A stretch of DNA of 64,000 bases from Paenibacillus sp. 1001270B_150601_E10 (GCF_015558675.1 NZ_JADMOL010000002.1:599036-663035); one strand, 5' to 3'. Shown: positions 1 through 9,172, numbered from the stretch's first letter. Notes: generated by a model not told the origin, from the sequence alone. Numbers and translations are program-made.

Positions 1-536
1 TGGCTGAAGGCATGGATACAGGGGATATGATCAGCCGTGTTGCCCTTCCGATCACAGATGAGGACAATGCAGGCACGATGTTTGACAAGCTGAGCCTTGC
101 AGGTGCAGAACTGTTGAAAAAGACATTGCCGGAATTGATCGCTGGCCGCGTTCAAGCAGTGCCGCAGGATGAGGCGTTGGCGACCTATTCTCCGAATCTT
201 AAGCGCGAAGATGAGCGTATCGATTGGAGCCGTACTTCCCGTGAGCTGTTCAATCAGGTTCGGGGTCTAGTACCATACTCTGGCGCCTATACGATGTGGA
301 GCGATGAAGTGTTTAAGGTATGGGCGATGCAGGCGCCGGAATCGTCGCAGGACAAAAGTGTGCCGGTAGATGCTAAGCCGGGAACCGTGATCGCGATGAA
401 TGAAGCGGGTATCGTGATCAAGACTGGGGATGGCACGGTTACACTTACAGAGGTTCAGCCGGCAGGCAAGAAGGCAATGCCGGTGCAGGACTTTGCTCGA
501 GGCGGCAAGATGACGCCGGGGACGGTGCTGTTGTGA
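1..536 (+). CDS. fmt: Methionyl-tRNA formyltransferase, C-terminal part (partial)
   Basis: This is the C-terminal portion of the enzyme that formylates initiator Met-tRNA with 10-formyltetrahydrofolate. The frame is open to the left edge (Ala-Glu-Gly precede the first visible Met), so most of the catalytic domain lies outside the window. What remains shows the AEGMDTGDMI segment of the formyltransferase fold and then the OB-like tRNA-binding domain, with IDWSRTSREL and NQVRGLVPYSGAYT. Its TGA stop overlaps the GTG start of rsmB (GTGA), the usual fmt-rsmB arrangement in Firmicutes, so the two are translationally coupled. Confidence 0.95.
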   Translation, partial: AEGMDTGDMISRVALPITDEDNAGTMFDKLSLAGAELLKKTLPELIAGRVQAVPQDEALATYSPNLKREDERIDWSRTSRELFNQVRGLVPYSGAYTMWSDEVFKVWAMQAPESSQDKSVPVDAKPGTVIAMNEAGIVIKTGDGTVTLTEVQPAGKKAMPVQDFARGGKMTPGTVLL

Positions 537-1924
537 CGCAGTTGGACGTAAAACAGCCAAAGCGTCGTTCCGCTCGTGAGGTGGCGCTTGATGTGCTCGT
601 TCAGGTGGACAAAGAGCAGGCGTACAGCAATTTGCAGCTGAACGAGGCCTTGAAGGAAGCGCGCTTGGAGCGAGTGGACGCAGGGCTTGCTACGGAGCTT
701 GTCTACGGCACAATCCAGCGCTTGTCCACCTTGGATGGCGTATTGGAGCAAAAGGTTAATAAAGGCATCCGCAAGCTGAAGCCATGGATGCGCAATCTTC
801 TTCGCATGAGCTTATACCAGCTTCATTACTTGGATCGCATTCCTGATCATGCCGTCGTCAATGAGGCGGTGACCATTGCAAAGCGTCGCGGTCAGCAGGC
901 GATGGCAGGCTTCGTGAATGGCGTGCTTCGCGCCGTAATGCGGGAGCCGGAGTTGTGGGAAGCAAAGAAGGACATGTCGCCAGCAGAGAGGATTGCTTGG
1001 GAGCATTCTCATCCTGTCTGGCTCGTTCAAGAATGGATTAAGGAATATGGGGCCGAGGAGACGGAGTCAATCTGTGAAGCGAACAACGAGCCTCCACATA
1101 CGAGTGTCCGAGTGAATCCCCTGCGTTCAAAGCGTGATGTGATCATGGAAGAGATGAAGGCACAGGGCATATTTGTTAAGCCTTCCGATCTCTCAAAGGA
1201 CGGGATTGTCGGAATCGGTACCGGGAACCTTGCTTTTTCGTCCTGGTATAAGGATGGGAAGATCTCCATGCAGGATGAAAGCTCCATGCTTGTTGTCGAA
1301 GCTGTCCGTCCAGAGCCAGGAATGCGTGTGCTGGATTGCTGTGCCGCGCCAGGCGGCAAATCAATGCATATCGCTGAGCGCATGGGCAATCATGGCGAGG
1401 TCATGTCCAATGACCTCCATGCTCATAAGATGGCTCTCATTCAAGACCAAGCTGGTCGGCTTGGCCTCTCCGCTATTCAAACCATGAATGTGGATGCGAG
1501 CAAGCTGGGTTCGCATCTTGAGGCACAAAGCTTTGATGTTGTGCTGCTAGATGCTCCCTGCTCGGGGTTTGGAGTTATTCGCCGCAAGCCCGATCTAAAG
1601 TGGCGCAAGACGGCACAGGATGTGCATGATATCGCGAAGCTTCAGCACGAGCTTATTCGCGAGGCTGCAAAGCTCGTGCGTCCAGGAGGACGGCTTGTAT
1701 ATTCTACTTGTACGATTGAACCCAAAGAGAATGGCGAGGTCGTCAAGCAATTTATCAAAAAGCATAGCGAGTGGAGGCTCGATGACTCTTGGAAAGCGGC
1801 ACTTCCGCAGGATAAGCTGTCAATGGCCTTGAAGCGCAGTGACGAAGGGATGCTTCAGGTGCTCCCTCATGATGCGGATTCGGATGGATTCTTTATTGCT
1901 TGTTTGGAGAAAAGCGAGTCTTAA
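533..1924 (+). CDS. rsmB: 16S rRNA (cytosine(967)-C(5))-methyltransferase RsmB
   Basis: A 463-residue SAM-dependent rRNA methyltransferase with an N-terminal NusB-like RNA-binding domain (about residues 10-145) and a C-terminal Rossmann methyltransferase domain. Visible motifs are the SAM-binding DCCAAPGGKS, DAPCSGFG (the cysteine of motif IV) and YSTCTIEPKENG (the catalytic cysteine of motif VI). The length is normal for the family. It starts with GTG inside the fmt stop codon. It is followed by about 490 bp without a gene containing a hairpin terminator and a new promoter, so it is probably the last gene of the fmt unit. Confidence 0.96.
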   Translation: MTQLDVKQPKRRSAREVALDVLVQVDKEQAYSNLQLNEALKEARLERVDAGLATELVYGTIQRLSTLDGVLEQKVNKGIRKLKPWMRNLLRMSLYQLHYLDRIPDHAVVNEAVTIAKRRGQQAMAGFVNGVLRAVMREPELWEAKKDMSPAERIAWEHSHPVWLVQEWIKEYGAEETESICEANNEPPHTSVRVNPLRSKRDVIMEEMKAQGIFVKPSDLSKDGIVGIGTGNLAFSSWYKDGKISMQDESSMLVVEAVRPEPGMRVLDCCAAPGGKSMHIAERMGNHGEVMSNDLHAHKMALIQDQAGRLGLSAIQTMNVDASKLGSHLEAQSFDVVLLDAPCSGFGVIRRKPDLKWRKTAQDVHDIAKLQHELIREAAKLVRPGGRLVYSTCTIEPKENGEVVKQFIKKHSEWRLDDSWKAALPQDKLSMALKRSDEGMLQVLPHDADSDGFFIACLEKSES

Positions 1925-2104
1925 TCCTGCAGGCAGCGATCCATTTGTTGAAGGTATACAGCATATGTAAGTTTCGTTTGTTCGTTTGTTGAAACATTAT
2001 GGCCTGAAGCGCCGTACTGAGCTCGCATGGATGATGGATTGCACCTAAGATCGATATCGTGATCTTTCATGTAGGACAGCGGCTCTAAAGGTTGATATGA
2101 TGCT

Positions 2105-2155
2105 AAAGACCCGTGCAATCAAGTAGGAACACGCTTGAGTGCGCGGGTCTTTTGT
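2105..2155 (+). terminator. Rho-independent terminator downstream of rsmB
   Basis: The left arm AAAGACCCGTGCA (2105-2117) pairs with TGCGCGGGTCTTT (2140-2152) with one G-U pair, and a short T-rich stretch (TTTTGTTTG) follows. It would end the fmt-rsmB transcript, although it lies about 180 bp after the rsmB stop. Confidence 0.65.
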
Positions 2156-2327
2156 TTGATCCAAAGATCGTTAAGGATATGAAGTTCAAATCTAGCTACG
2201 GTGACTAAAAGGATTCCCAAATGAGATTCTCTAGTTCATTTTCTTCCGAATAAGAGGTATAGAACGGCGGAATGCGTAAATGAATGGGAATAAGTACAGC
2301 AGGGCGGTTATGCTGACATGTCATTTG

Positions 2328-2336
2328 TGGTAAAAT
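2328..2336 (+). promoter_or_regulatory. Extended -10 promoter for the rlmN-prpC-prkC unit
   Basis: TGGTAAAAT (TGn plus TAAAAT) forms an extended -10 element; the -35 region at 17 bp spacing (TTATGC) is poor. Transcription would start near 2343, leaving a leader of about 75 nt before the rlmN start chosen at 2419. Confidence 0.4.
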
Positions 2337-2418
2337 AAATCGAATGCGACTGTATGAGCCATATGCTCTAGCGCAACGTGCCAATATTTTATTAACAGAA
2401 CAGGTAGTGAGACAACAG

Positions 2419-3471
2419 ATGAAACCATTTATATACGATTTAACGCTTGAAGAGCTTCAGGCATGGGTGAAAGAGCAGGGGGAGCCTCAATTTCGTGCCG
2501 GGCAAATCTTTGATTGGCTCTACGTGAAGCGCGTAACGAACTTTGAAGAGATGACGAATCTGTCAAAGTCTCTTCGCGGCAAACTGAATGATAACTTCCA
2601 GTTTGTAACGTTGAAGGAGATTACTCACCTGAAGTCGTCAGATGGAACAATCAAGTTCTTGTTCGGACTGCATGATGATCATGCCATCGAGACCGTCGTT
2701 ATGAAACATAACTATGGCAACAGTGTGTGTGTTACGACACAGGTGGGCTGCCGGGTAGGCTGCACCTTCTGTGCTTCGACGCTTGGAGGACTTAAGCGGA
2801 ATTTGACGGCAGGGGAGATTGTGGCTCAGGTCGTAGCTGCTCAGAAAATTTTGGATGAAACGAATGAGCGTGTCAGCAGTATCGTAATAATGGGAACAGG
2901 AGAGCCTTTCGAGAATTATGAGGCTACGATGAACTTCCTTCGCATTATGATTCATGAGAAGGGACTTAACATTGGGCAGCGCCATATTACGGTATCTACG
3001 AGCGGCATTGTGCCAAGCATCTATAAGTTCGCTGAAGAGAATACTCAGATCAATCTAGCGATCTCGATCCATGCGCCGAATGACAAGCTGCGTTCCAAGC
3101 TGATGCCGGTTAACCGCCGCTTCCCATTTGAGGATGTGATGAAGGCACTTAAATTCTATCAAGAGAAGACGGGCAGACGCATCACATTTGAATATGCGCT
3201 TATCGGTGGCGTAAACGATCAGGTGGAGCATGCAGAAGAGCTTGCTGATGTGCTGAAGCGCATGGAGATGATTGCGCACGTGAACCTTATACCGGTTAAC
3301 TATGTGCCAGAGCGCGATTATGTTCGTACACCGAAAAATGAAATTTTCAAATTCTACAATACCCTGGTAGACCGCGGCATCAATGCAACGATTCGCCGCG
3401 AGCAAGGGCATGATATCGCAGCGGCCTGTGGCCAGCTGCGTGCGAAGCATTTGGAGTCTAACGCGAGGTGA
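2419..3471 (+). CDS. rlmN: Dual-specificity 23S rRNA/tRNA adenine-C2 methyltransferase RlmN
   Basis: A radical-SAM enzyme that methylates C2 of A2503 in 23S rRNA and of A37 in some tRNAs. It carries the [4Fe-4S] motif CxxxCxxC at Cys111, Cys115 and Cys118, the GTGEPFENY segment, and a C-terminal Cys in DIAAACGQL expected to carry the methyl-cysteine. I chose the ATG at 2419 (MKPFIYDL) because RlmN proteins begin there and it gives 350 residues. The upstream in-frame ATG at 2344 lacks a ribosome binding site. The stop overlaps the ribosome binding site of prpC, so the genes form one unit. Confidence 0.95.
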   Translation: MKPFIYDLTLEELQAWVKEQGEPQFRAGQIFDWLYVKRVTNFEEMTNLSKSLRGKLNDNFQFVTLKEITHLKSSDGTIKFLFGLHDDHAIETVVMKHNYGNSVCVTTQVGCRVGCTFCASTLGGLKRNLTAGEIVAQVVAAQKILDETNERVSSIVIMGTGEPFENYEATMNFLRIMIHEKGLNIGQRHITVSTSGIVPSIYKFAEENTQINLAISIHAPNDKLRSKLMPVNRRFPFEDVMKALKFYQEKTGRRITFEYALIGGVNDQVEHAEELADVLKRMEMIAHVNLIPVNYVPERDYVRTPKNEIFKFYNTLVDRGINATIRREQGHDIAAACGQLRAKHLESNAR

Positions 3472-3476
3472 TTAGG

Positions 3477-4244
3477 ATGAATGCTGTACATCGCTCGGAT
3501 GTAGGACGAGTTCGTGCAGTAAATGAGGATCGCGCTTATTCAGAAACGCTGGAGAACGGCTATACGATTGCCGTTGTGGCCGATGGAATGGGCGGACATC
3601 AAGCTGGCGACGTGGCTAGCCGTCTTGCTGTGGAGACGATCGTTCGAGAGTTGACGGCACTTCCTTCAGATCTTGGAGCAAATGAGCGAAGATCTGGACT
3701 TGAACAAGCGATCTTACGTGCAAATGATACGATCTTCCATATCGCATCACAGGATGAGAAATATACGCATATGGGTACTACGATCGTAGCTGCGGTCATC
3801 TACAACCAAGAAGTTACGATCGGCCATATTGGCGACAGCAGAGCCTATATTGTAAGCCGTGATCGGATCAAGCAGCTGACAGAAGACCATTCGCTCGTTC
3901 ATGAATTGATGCGCAAGGGCCAGATTACGGCTGAGGAAGCGGAGACGCATCCTCGCCGCAATGTGCTCATCCGGGCATTGGGTACGGATGAGGTCGTACA
4001 GGTTGATGTGTCCGAGTTCGTGCTGAAGCCAGAAGAGACGCTTCTGCTGTGCAGTGATGGCTTGACACGAATGATTGATGACTCCACGATATGGACGATT
4101 ACCATTGATCCGTCATTGCCGCTTCATGTCATCGCGGACCGGCTGATCGCTCGTGCGATTGAAGCGGGAGGCGACGATAATGTTACAGTTGTTCTCGTCC
4201 AAGAACAAGAGCCTGTCAGCAAGAAAGTGGGGTGTGACGATTGA
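3477..4244 (+). CDS. prpC: PP2C-type Ser/Thr protein phosphatase
   Basis: A 255-residue cytosolic PP2C phosphatase that reverses phosphorylation by the adjacent PASTA kinase. The metal-binding motifs are in order: VADGMGGHQAGD, HIGDSRAY, LLCSDGLT and GGDDNVTVVLV. The ATG at 3477 sits 6 nt after GAGGTG. A GTG at 3468 is in frame but lies inside that ribosome binding site, so it was not chosen. The TGA stop overlaps the TTG start of prkC by 4 nt (TTGA), so phosphatase and kinase are translationally coupled, as in Bacillus. Confidence 0.95.
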   Translation: MNAVHRSDVGRVRAVNEDRAYSETLENGYTIAVVADGMGGHQAGDVASRLAVETIVRELTALPSDLGANERRSGLEQAILRANDTIFHIASQDEKYTHMGTTIVAAVIYNQEVTIGHIGDSRAYIVSRDRIKQLTEDHSLVHELMRKGQITAEEAETHPRRNVLIRALGTDEVVQVDVSEFVLKPEETLLLCSDGLTRMIDDSTIWTITIDPSLPLHVIADRLIARAIEAGGDDNVTVVLVQEQEPVSKKVGCDD

Positions 4245-6517
4245 TTGGAACGACGTTAGCCGGAAGATACGAAATGATCGCTCGCGTTGGCGGGGGCGGC
4301 ATGGCGCTGGTGTACAAGGCTTTAGATGTGCTGTTGAACCGTTACGTCGCGGTGAAGGTGCTGCGTCAGCAATTTGTCCATGATGAAGAATTTATCAAGA
4401 GATTTCGCCGCGAGGCGCAGTCTGCAGCATCATTGTCGCATCCGAATGTAGTGAGCATCTACGATGTTGGACAAGAGGACGAAACGCACTATATCGTCAT
4501 GGAGTATATTGAAGGCCATAATTTGAATGAAATTATAAAGGAGCGTGCGCCGCTTCAGGTGGACGAGGCCGTTCGCATTGCCATTCAAATCTGCGATGCG
4601 CTTGATCACGCTCATCAGAATCATATTATTCATCGTGATATTAAACCGCACAATATTTTGATCGGGAACAATGGACGAGTGAAGGTAACCGACTTTGGTA
4701 TTGCAAGAGCCGTTACCTCCTCAACGATTACCCAGACGGGTTCCGTGCTTGGCTCGGTTCATTATTTTTCACCTGAGCATGCAAAGGGAACGTCAACCGG
4801 AGAAAAGTCAGACTTGTATTCGCTTGGCATCGTGCTGTATCAGATGCTTACCGCTAAGCTTCCTTTTCTTGGGGAAAGTCCGATCAGCGTTGCGCTGAAG
4901 CATTTGCAGGAGCCATTTGAGGAGCCTAAGACGGTAAACCCTCATATTCCGCAAAGCGTGGAGAACGTGATTTTAAAGTCGATGCGAAAGAATCCTTCGG
5001 AGCGCTATCAATCGGCAAAGGAAATGCTGGGTGATCTTGAGACCTGCCTGTCTCCAGAGCGTGCCTATGAATCGAAGATTACGTTCGACAAGCCTCCGGC
5101 TTATGACGATGATCAGGAAACGCGAGTGATGCCTGCGATTCGTGATGTGCCGATGGATACGTTCGCGGATGAGGACGATGAGGAGTATGATGAGATCATG
5201 GAACGAAGAAGAGATGGCCGGAATCAATCAGGGACTCCATCTTACAGGGAACAGCACACCCTGCATCCAAGATCCGATCAGGGACAAGGAGGAGGAAGAC
5301 CGGACTATCGTCAGGTTCCGCCTCGCGATCGGCAGCCTAGCAATCCTACGCCGCCGAAGAAAAAATGGGTAAAGCCGACGATCTGGATCACGAGTACCCT
5401 TGTATTTCTCGGCATTATGATCGGTGTTGTCTTCTATGTAAAGAGCTTGCTCAGCGTAGGAGAAGTTGTTCTGCCTGATCTGGTGAAGTTAACAGAAGAA
5501 GAAGCTGTACAGAAGTTGACGGAGCTACATATCACGGTTGAAGATCCGATTATTCGTGAGCCGAAGGAAGGCTTTGAGCCAGGTATCGTGTTCAAGCAAA
5601 GCAAAACGCCAGGGACAACGGTCAAAGAAGGCTCCAGCATTAAGCTGTACGTCAGTGAAGGAGAGCCTAATAAGCCGCTTCCTAACTTAGTTGGGCTTGA
5701 ATTCAATGAGGCAGTAAAGCAATTGATTGCCCTTGGATTTGACACCGGACGCATCAGTCAAGACGTCGTATTTGATGATCAGGTCGAGGCGGGTCATGTC
5801 GTGTCGATGAGTCCGAATGCTGGTACTGCTGTTGATCCGAAGAAAGATTCGATCGAGCTTAAGGTGAGTAAAGGCCAGGAGTCCTTCGGCATGCCGAACC
5901 TGATTGGATCCACAAAGGATGAGGCGCTGGCATTGATCGAACAAAGCGGGCTTAAGCTTGCTAAGGATGGCATAATCGAAGAGCCTAGTTTCTCACCGCA
6001 AGGTCAAGTCATTAATCAATGGCCATACGAGCCGAATGATCAAGTTAACAAGGGCGATGAGGTCAAGATTTATATCAGCTCCGGCTATCCGCCAGAAGCG
6101 TTGAAGTATGTATTTAGTCTGCCGGTAGCACCTGCTCAGGATGGCAAGCAAAGCACGATTCGCATTACCTATACCGATGCAAGAGGCGAGAATCAAGAAT
6201 GGGATTCGCGCAAGATATCCTCTACGCAGGTGTTCAATATCGAGCTTGTGCTGGCTCCTAATAAAGATGGGGCGGTATCCGTATTCCGTGATGGACAGTT
6301 CTTGGATTCGTACCCCGTGACGTATACCGATGCGAAGCAGGGAACGGTTCCTATTCCTGAGGTTGAAGAGACGACTGCCAGGCCAGGGAAAGAATCAACA
6401 CAAGGAAACGAACAAGGGAATGGGCAAGAACAACAAGGGCCAGGACAAGAAGAAGGAACAGGCTTCGGAGAGCACGGAGACGGGAACGGCTCAGGAACCG
6501 AGGAAGGCGGAGAATGA
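4241..6517 (+). CDS. prkC: PASTA-domain Ser/Thr protein kinase PrkC/Stk
   Basis: A 758-residue membrane kinase that senses peptidoglycan fragments and phosphorylates cell-wall, translation and metabolic targets. The kinase domain spans about residues 10-270 with catalytic Lys39 (VAVKV), HRDIKPHN at 131 and DFG at 151. A disordered acidic and then Gln/Pro-rich juxtamembrane region (about 290-375) follows, then one transmembrane helix (381-400), three PASTA repeats (about 405-615), an extra C-terminal domain, and a low-complexity Gly/Glu/Gln tail from about residue 715. It starts with TTG within the prpC stop. The fused tail is longer and more repetitive than in Bacillus PrkC. Confidence 0.95.
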   Translation: MIGTTLAGRYEMIARVGGGGMALVYKALDVLLNRYVAVKVLRQQFVHDEEFIKRFRREAQSAASLSHPNVVSIYDVGQEDETHYIVMEYIEGHNLNEIIKERAPLQVDEAVRIAIQICDALDHAHQNHIIHRDIKPHNILIGNNGRVKVTDFGIARAVTSSTITQTGSVLGSVHYFSPEHAKGTSTGEKSDLYSLGIVLYQMLTAKLPFLGESPISVALKHLQEPFEEPKTVNPHIPQSVENVILKSMRKNPSERYQSAKEMLGDLETCLSPERAYESKITFDKPPAYDDDQETRVMPAIRDVPMDTFADEDDEEYDEIMERRRDGRNQSGTPSYREQHTLHPRSDQGQGGGRPDYRQVPPRDRQPSNPTPPKKKWVKPTIWITSTLVFLGIMIGVVFYVKSLLSVGEVVLPDLVKLTEEEAVQKLTELHITVEDPIIREPKEGFEPGIVFKQSKTPGTTVKEGSSIKLYVSEGEPNKPLPNLVGLEFNEAVKQLIALGFDTGRISQDVVFDDQVEAGHVVSMSPNAGTAVDPKKDSIELKVSKGQESFGMPNLIGSTKDEALALIEQSGLKLAKDGIIEEPSFSPQGQVINQWPYEPNDQVNKGDEVKIYISSGYPPEALKYVFSLPVAPAQDGKQSTIRITYTDARGENQEWDSRKISSTQVFNIELVLAPNKDGAVSVFRDGQFLDSYPVTYTDAKQGTVPIPEVEETTARPGKESTQGNEQGNGQEQQGPGQEEGTGFGEHGDGNGSGTEEGGE

Positions 6518-6551
6518 CCTCGAATAGACATCAGATGATGGAGGATAAGGA

Positions 6552-7451
6552 ATGCCTGAAGGTTTAATTATCAAAGCGTTAAGCGGTTATTATTATGTGC
6601 TTCCGGATGGAGGGAGCATGGATCATGCCGTTCAGTGTCGAGCAAGAGGAATATTCAAAAAAAGAGGCGAGTCCCCGCTTGTTGGGGATCGCGTCAAATT
6701 CTCGATGACAGATAACGGTGAAGGAACGGTGGATGAGATTCTTCCTCGTTCCTCATCGCTTATTCGTCCGCCGATTGCGAATGTAGGCGTAGCTCTGCTG
6801 ACCTTTTCGGTCCTAGAGCCAGACTTCAATACGCAGCTACTGGACAAGTTCCTTGTACATATCGAGCATGCAGGATTAGATGTGATTATCGTGTTGACGA
6901 AATGGGATTTGCTTCAATCGACTGAGAAGAAGGCGGAAGTAGAGTCCTACATCGAGCTCTATCGTAAGATCGGCTATCCGGTCGTCATTACGAGCTCCAA
7001 GGAACAATCCGGCTACGAGGAACTGGAAGAGATACTTTCACACGAGATCAGCGTATTCGCGGGTCAATCCGGTGTTGGGAAGTCCTCTTTGCTCAATCAA
7101 ATGATTCCTCATGCGCAGATGGAAACGAATGTGATCAGTCATCGGCTTGGACGAGGAAAGCATACGACTCGCCACGTCGAGCTGCTTGAGCTGCCTAAGG
7201 GTGGCTATATTGCGGATACTCCTGGGTTCAGCCAGCTTGACTTTCTAGAGCTTGGCGTTGAGCAATTAGGGGATTGCTTCCGTGAATTCAAGGATAAAGC
7301 CGATTCATGCAAGTTCAGAGGCTGTACGCATACGCATGAGCCGGGCTGCAAGGTGAAGGAAGCGCTTGAAGCGGGCGGCATCGCAGCTTCACGCTATGAG
7401 CATTATGCTCTCTTTCTTGAGGAGATGAAGGAGAAGAAGCGGAGGTATTAA
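6552..7451 (+). CDS. rsgA: Ribosome small-subunit-dependent GTPase RsgA
   Basis: A 299-residue circularly permuted GTPase that assists late maturation of the 30S subunit. An N-terminal OB domain (about 1-70) precedes the G domain, whose motifs appear in permuted order: TKWD (G4), then GQSGVGKSSL (G1), then DTPGF (G3). A C-terminal zinc site follows (CKFRGCTHTHEPGCKV). GAGGATAAGG precedes the ATG. It is commonly phosphorylated by PrkC in Bacillus, where the same gene order prpC-prkC-rsgA-rpe is found. Only one base separates it from rpe. Confidence 0.96.
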   Translation: MPEGLIIKALSGYYYVLPDGGSMDHAVQCRARGIFKKRGESPLVGDRVKFSMTDNGEGTVDEILPRSSSLIRPPIANVGVALLTFSVLEPDFNTQLLDKFLVHIEHAGLDVIIVLTKWDLLQSTEKKAEVESYIELYRKIGYPVVITSSKEQSGYEELEEILSHEISVFAGQSGVGKSSLLNQMIPHAQMETNVISHRLGRGKHTTRHVELLELPKGGYIADTPGFSQLDFLELGVEQLGDCFREFKDKADSCKFRGCTHTHEPGCKVKEALEAGGIAASRYEHYALFLEEMKEKKRRY

Positions 7452-7452
7452 G

Positions 7453-8133
7453 ATGAAGACGAACATGACTCAACCGATCAAAATTGCACCCTCGATTCTT
7501 TCAGCAGACTTCGCTCGTCTAGGTGAAGAGGTAAAGGACGCAGAGCGTAGCGGCGCGGATTGGATTCATATTGATGCGATGGATGGCCGCTTTGTCCCTA
7601 ACCTGACATTTGGCCCCTTGGCCGTTGATGCTGTAAAGAAGCATACATCACTTTTTCTGGATGCTCATCTCATGATTGTTGAGCCGGAGAAGTATGTAGA
7701 AGACTTTGTAAAGGCAGGCGCTGACCTGATTACTGTTCATGCAGAGGCCTGTCCTCATCTGCACCGCGTGATCTACCAGATCAAAGAAGCAGGTGCAAAA
7801 GCAGGCGTGGCTCTTAATCCGCATACATCGTTGCGTTCGATTGAGGAAGTTATCCAAGATCTTGATCTCGCGCTTATTATGACGGTTAATCCGGGCTTTG
7901 GAGGACAGCGCTTTATTGAACATGGCGTTGATAAAGTGCGCCGCCTTCGTCAAATGGCAGATCAAGCGGGTCATGCTAAGCTGCACATTGAGGTTGATGG
8001 CGGAATTAGTGCTGCGACTGCGGCCTCTGTTGTACAGGCTGGAGCGGATGTGCTTGTAGCGGGAAGTGCGGTGTTTGGCGCCGCTGACCGTAAGGCGGTT
8101 ATTCAAGCCATTCGAGACGCTGCCCACAGCTAG
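7453..8133 (+). CDS. rpe: Ribulose-phosphate 3-epimerase
   Basis: A 226-residue TIM-barrel enzyme of the pentose phosphate pathway that interconverts ribulose 5-phosphate and xylulose 5-phosphate. Diagnostic segments are ILSADFARLG, HIDAMDGRFVPNLT (metal His and Asp), DAHLMI (metal His), MTVNPGFGGQ and VDGGI (catalytic/metal Asp). It starts one base after rsgA, so it is in the same operon. A second possible start (ATG at 7465) would shorten the N-terminus by four residues. Confidence 0.96.
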   Translation: MKTNMTQPIKIAPSILSADFARLGEEVKDAERSGADWIHIDAMDGRFVPNLTFGPLAVDAVKKHTSLFLDAHLMIVEPEKYVEDFVKAGADLITVHAEACPHLHRVIYQIKEAGAKAGVALNPHTSLRSIEEVIQDLDLALIMTVNPGFGGQRFIEHGVDKVRRLRQMADQAGHAKLHIEVDGGISAATAASVVQAGADVLVAGSAVFGAADRKAVIQAIRDAAHS

Positions 8134-8159
8134 TTCGGCCTGAAGAGAGGAGAGAGGTC

Positions 8160-8414
8160 ATGAATTGGAAAAATGCACTGCTAGCGGGCTTCTGGAGTTT
8201 TGCAGTAGGAACATTAGTCGGGATGTATGCTTTTATTCAGCCCCCGTTTAATATATTGTGCTCTGTGGGGGCTCTTTTGTTAGTCATATTCTTTTTCCGC
8301 AAATTTCAGACACGAGGGATTCGCATCGCGTTCGTCCTTTTGTCTATCGTATACTTTATACTCTTTATTTTTATGATGAGTTTCTATCTGTACACGATTC
8401 AAATGCAGCCTTAA
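8160..8414 (+). CDS. Small membrane protein of unknown function
   Basis: An 84-residue protein with a strong GGAGAGAGG ribosome binding site just before its ATG. Hydrophobic segments at about 5-25, 31-47 and 55-80 suggest three transmembrane helices. I do not recognise a family. It follows rpe by 26 bp, in the place occupied by thiN in Bacillus, and precedes a terminator at 8484, so it is probably the last gene of the rlmN-rpe transcript. Confidence 0.75.
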   Translation: MNWKNALLAGFWSFAVGTLVGMYAFIQPPFNILCSVGALLLVIFFFRKFQTRGIRIAFVLLSIVYFILFIFMMSFYLYTIQMQP

Positions 8415-8483
8415 CTTAAGGCTTGGGCGAAGGATGGATAATCAGATCGGACAGACATAGGCTTGAGCAGATTCGCATATGAT

Positions 8484-8518
8484 GGTTACATGAGCAAGGT
8501 CTCATGTAGCCTTTTTTA
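8484..8518 (+). terminator. Rho-independent terminator after the rpe operon
   Basis: The arm GGTTACATGAG (8484-8494) pairs with CTCATGTAGCC (8501-8511) around a 6-nt loop, followed by TTTTTTATT. This is a strong terminator separating the rpe operon from spoVM. Confidence 0.85.
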
Positions 8519-8623
8519 TTTCCCTGTAACTCCTAGTTAGCTGCTGTGAGGGGGCAGTTAAGCGGGAAGATGTTCGTACCAGTTTTCGTTAAACATAAAT
8601 GAAAAAAACGAGGAGGGTGGAAG

Positions 8624-8704
8624 ATGAAGTTTTATACGTTTAAGCTGCCTAAATTTCTTGGAGGGTTTGTTAAGGCGATCTTAAACACTTTCAACAAGAA
8701 CTAA
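8624..8704 (+). CDS. spoVM: Stage V sporulation protein M
   Basis: A 26-residue amphipathic-helix peptide that binds the convex surface of the forespore membrane and recruits the coat ATPase SpoIVA during sporulation. The translation begins MKFYTFKLPKFLGG, matching the SpoVM family closely including the helix-breaking Pro9, and ends ...NTFNKN. The ribosome binding site GAGGAGGGTGG precedes the ATG. Its position beside divergent rpmB is the same as in Bacillus. A sigma-E promoter is expected; CATAAAT at about 8593 could be part of its -10, but I would not insist on it. Confidence 0.95.
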   Translation: MKFYTFKLPKFLGGFVKAILNTFNKN

Positions 8705-8826
8705 TGCGGCGGCCTTTCATGCTGAATCCGGCCCTTCCATCCGATCTGATATAAACCCGCATGGTGCGGCACACCGATATGATATGGTTCTTCTATTGAA
8801 AGTGATTATACGGGTTTCGGCAAGCA

Positions 8827-8854
8827 AAAAAGCACCTGAATTCAGGTGCTTTTT
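8827..8854. terminator. Bidirectional terminator between spoVM and rpmB
   Basis: A perfect inverted repeat: AAAAAGCACCTGAA at 8827-8840 and its complement at 8841-8854. It gives a stem flanked by A-tract and T-tract, so it works in both directions for converging spoVM (+) and rpmB (-). Confidence 0.88.
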
Positions 8855-8869
8855 GTATAAGTCTAAGTA

Positions 8870-9058
8870 TTAGACGCGAGTCACTTTACCTGCTTTTAAT
8901 GCGCGAGTGCTCACGTAAACACGTTTTGGTTTACCATCAACCAAGATGCGTACTTTTTGCACGTTTACGCCCCAAGAGCGGCGAGATTTGTTATTCGCGT
9001 GTGAACGGTGGTTACCTGAACCAGGACCTTTACCCGTGATAAAACATTTGCGAGCCAT
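8870..9058 (-). CDS. rpmB: 50S ribosomal protein L28
   Basis: A 62-residue ribosomal protein of the large subunit. It begins [20 protein letters not shown] and contains [13 protein letters not shown] and the C-terminal [14 protein letters not shown], all typical for L28. Only one cysteine is present, so this is the zinc-independent form. AAGGAGGTGT precedes the ATG on the minus strand. It is divergently transcribed from yloU, with a good promoter at 9113-9142 (-) and the bidirectional terminator immediately downstream. Confidence 0.97.
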   Translation of the reverse strand: MARKCFITGKGPGSGNHRSHANNKSRRSWGVNVQKVRILVDGKPKRVYVSTRALKAGKVTRV

Positions 9059-9112
9059 ACCTACACCTCCTTATCCATAAAACAACCGGTACAACCAATC
9101 AAATACTCCAAT

Positions 9113-9142
9113 ATCATACCATAGCCTATTTTGAGTAGTCAA
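9113..9142 (-). promoter_or_regulatory. Sigma-A promoter of rpmB
   Basis: On the minus strand TTGACT (9142-9137) is followed after 18 bp by TATGAT (9118-9113), preceded by TGG, giving an extended -10. It lies 55 bp upstream of the rpmB start. Confidence 0.75.
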
Positions 9143-9172
9143 CAGAATCTACAACTTTGTTTGTGAGGGCTG

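Larger units (their letters stand above)
1925..2418 (+). other. Intergenic region between rsmB and rlmN
   Basis: No convincing gene is seen in this stretch. It contains an imperfect inverted repeat around 2047-2066 (AAGATC...GATCTT), a terminator-like hairpin at 2105-2155 and an extended -10 promoter at 2328-2336. An in-frame ATG at 2344 could extend rlmN, but it has no ribosome binding site and lies almost on the predicted transcription start. Confidence 0.6.

Noticed and set aside
2344-2418. N-terminal extension of RlmN by 25 residues
   Set aside because: The ATG at 2344 lies next to the predicted transcription start and has no ribosome binding site; the family begins at MKPFIYDL.
7648-8127. 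159-codon open frame on the minus strand
   Set aside because: Antisense shadow of rpe; the rpe motifs on the plus strand are complete.
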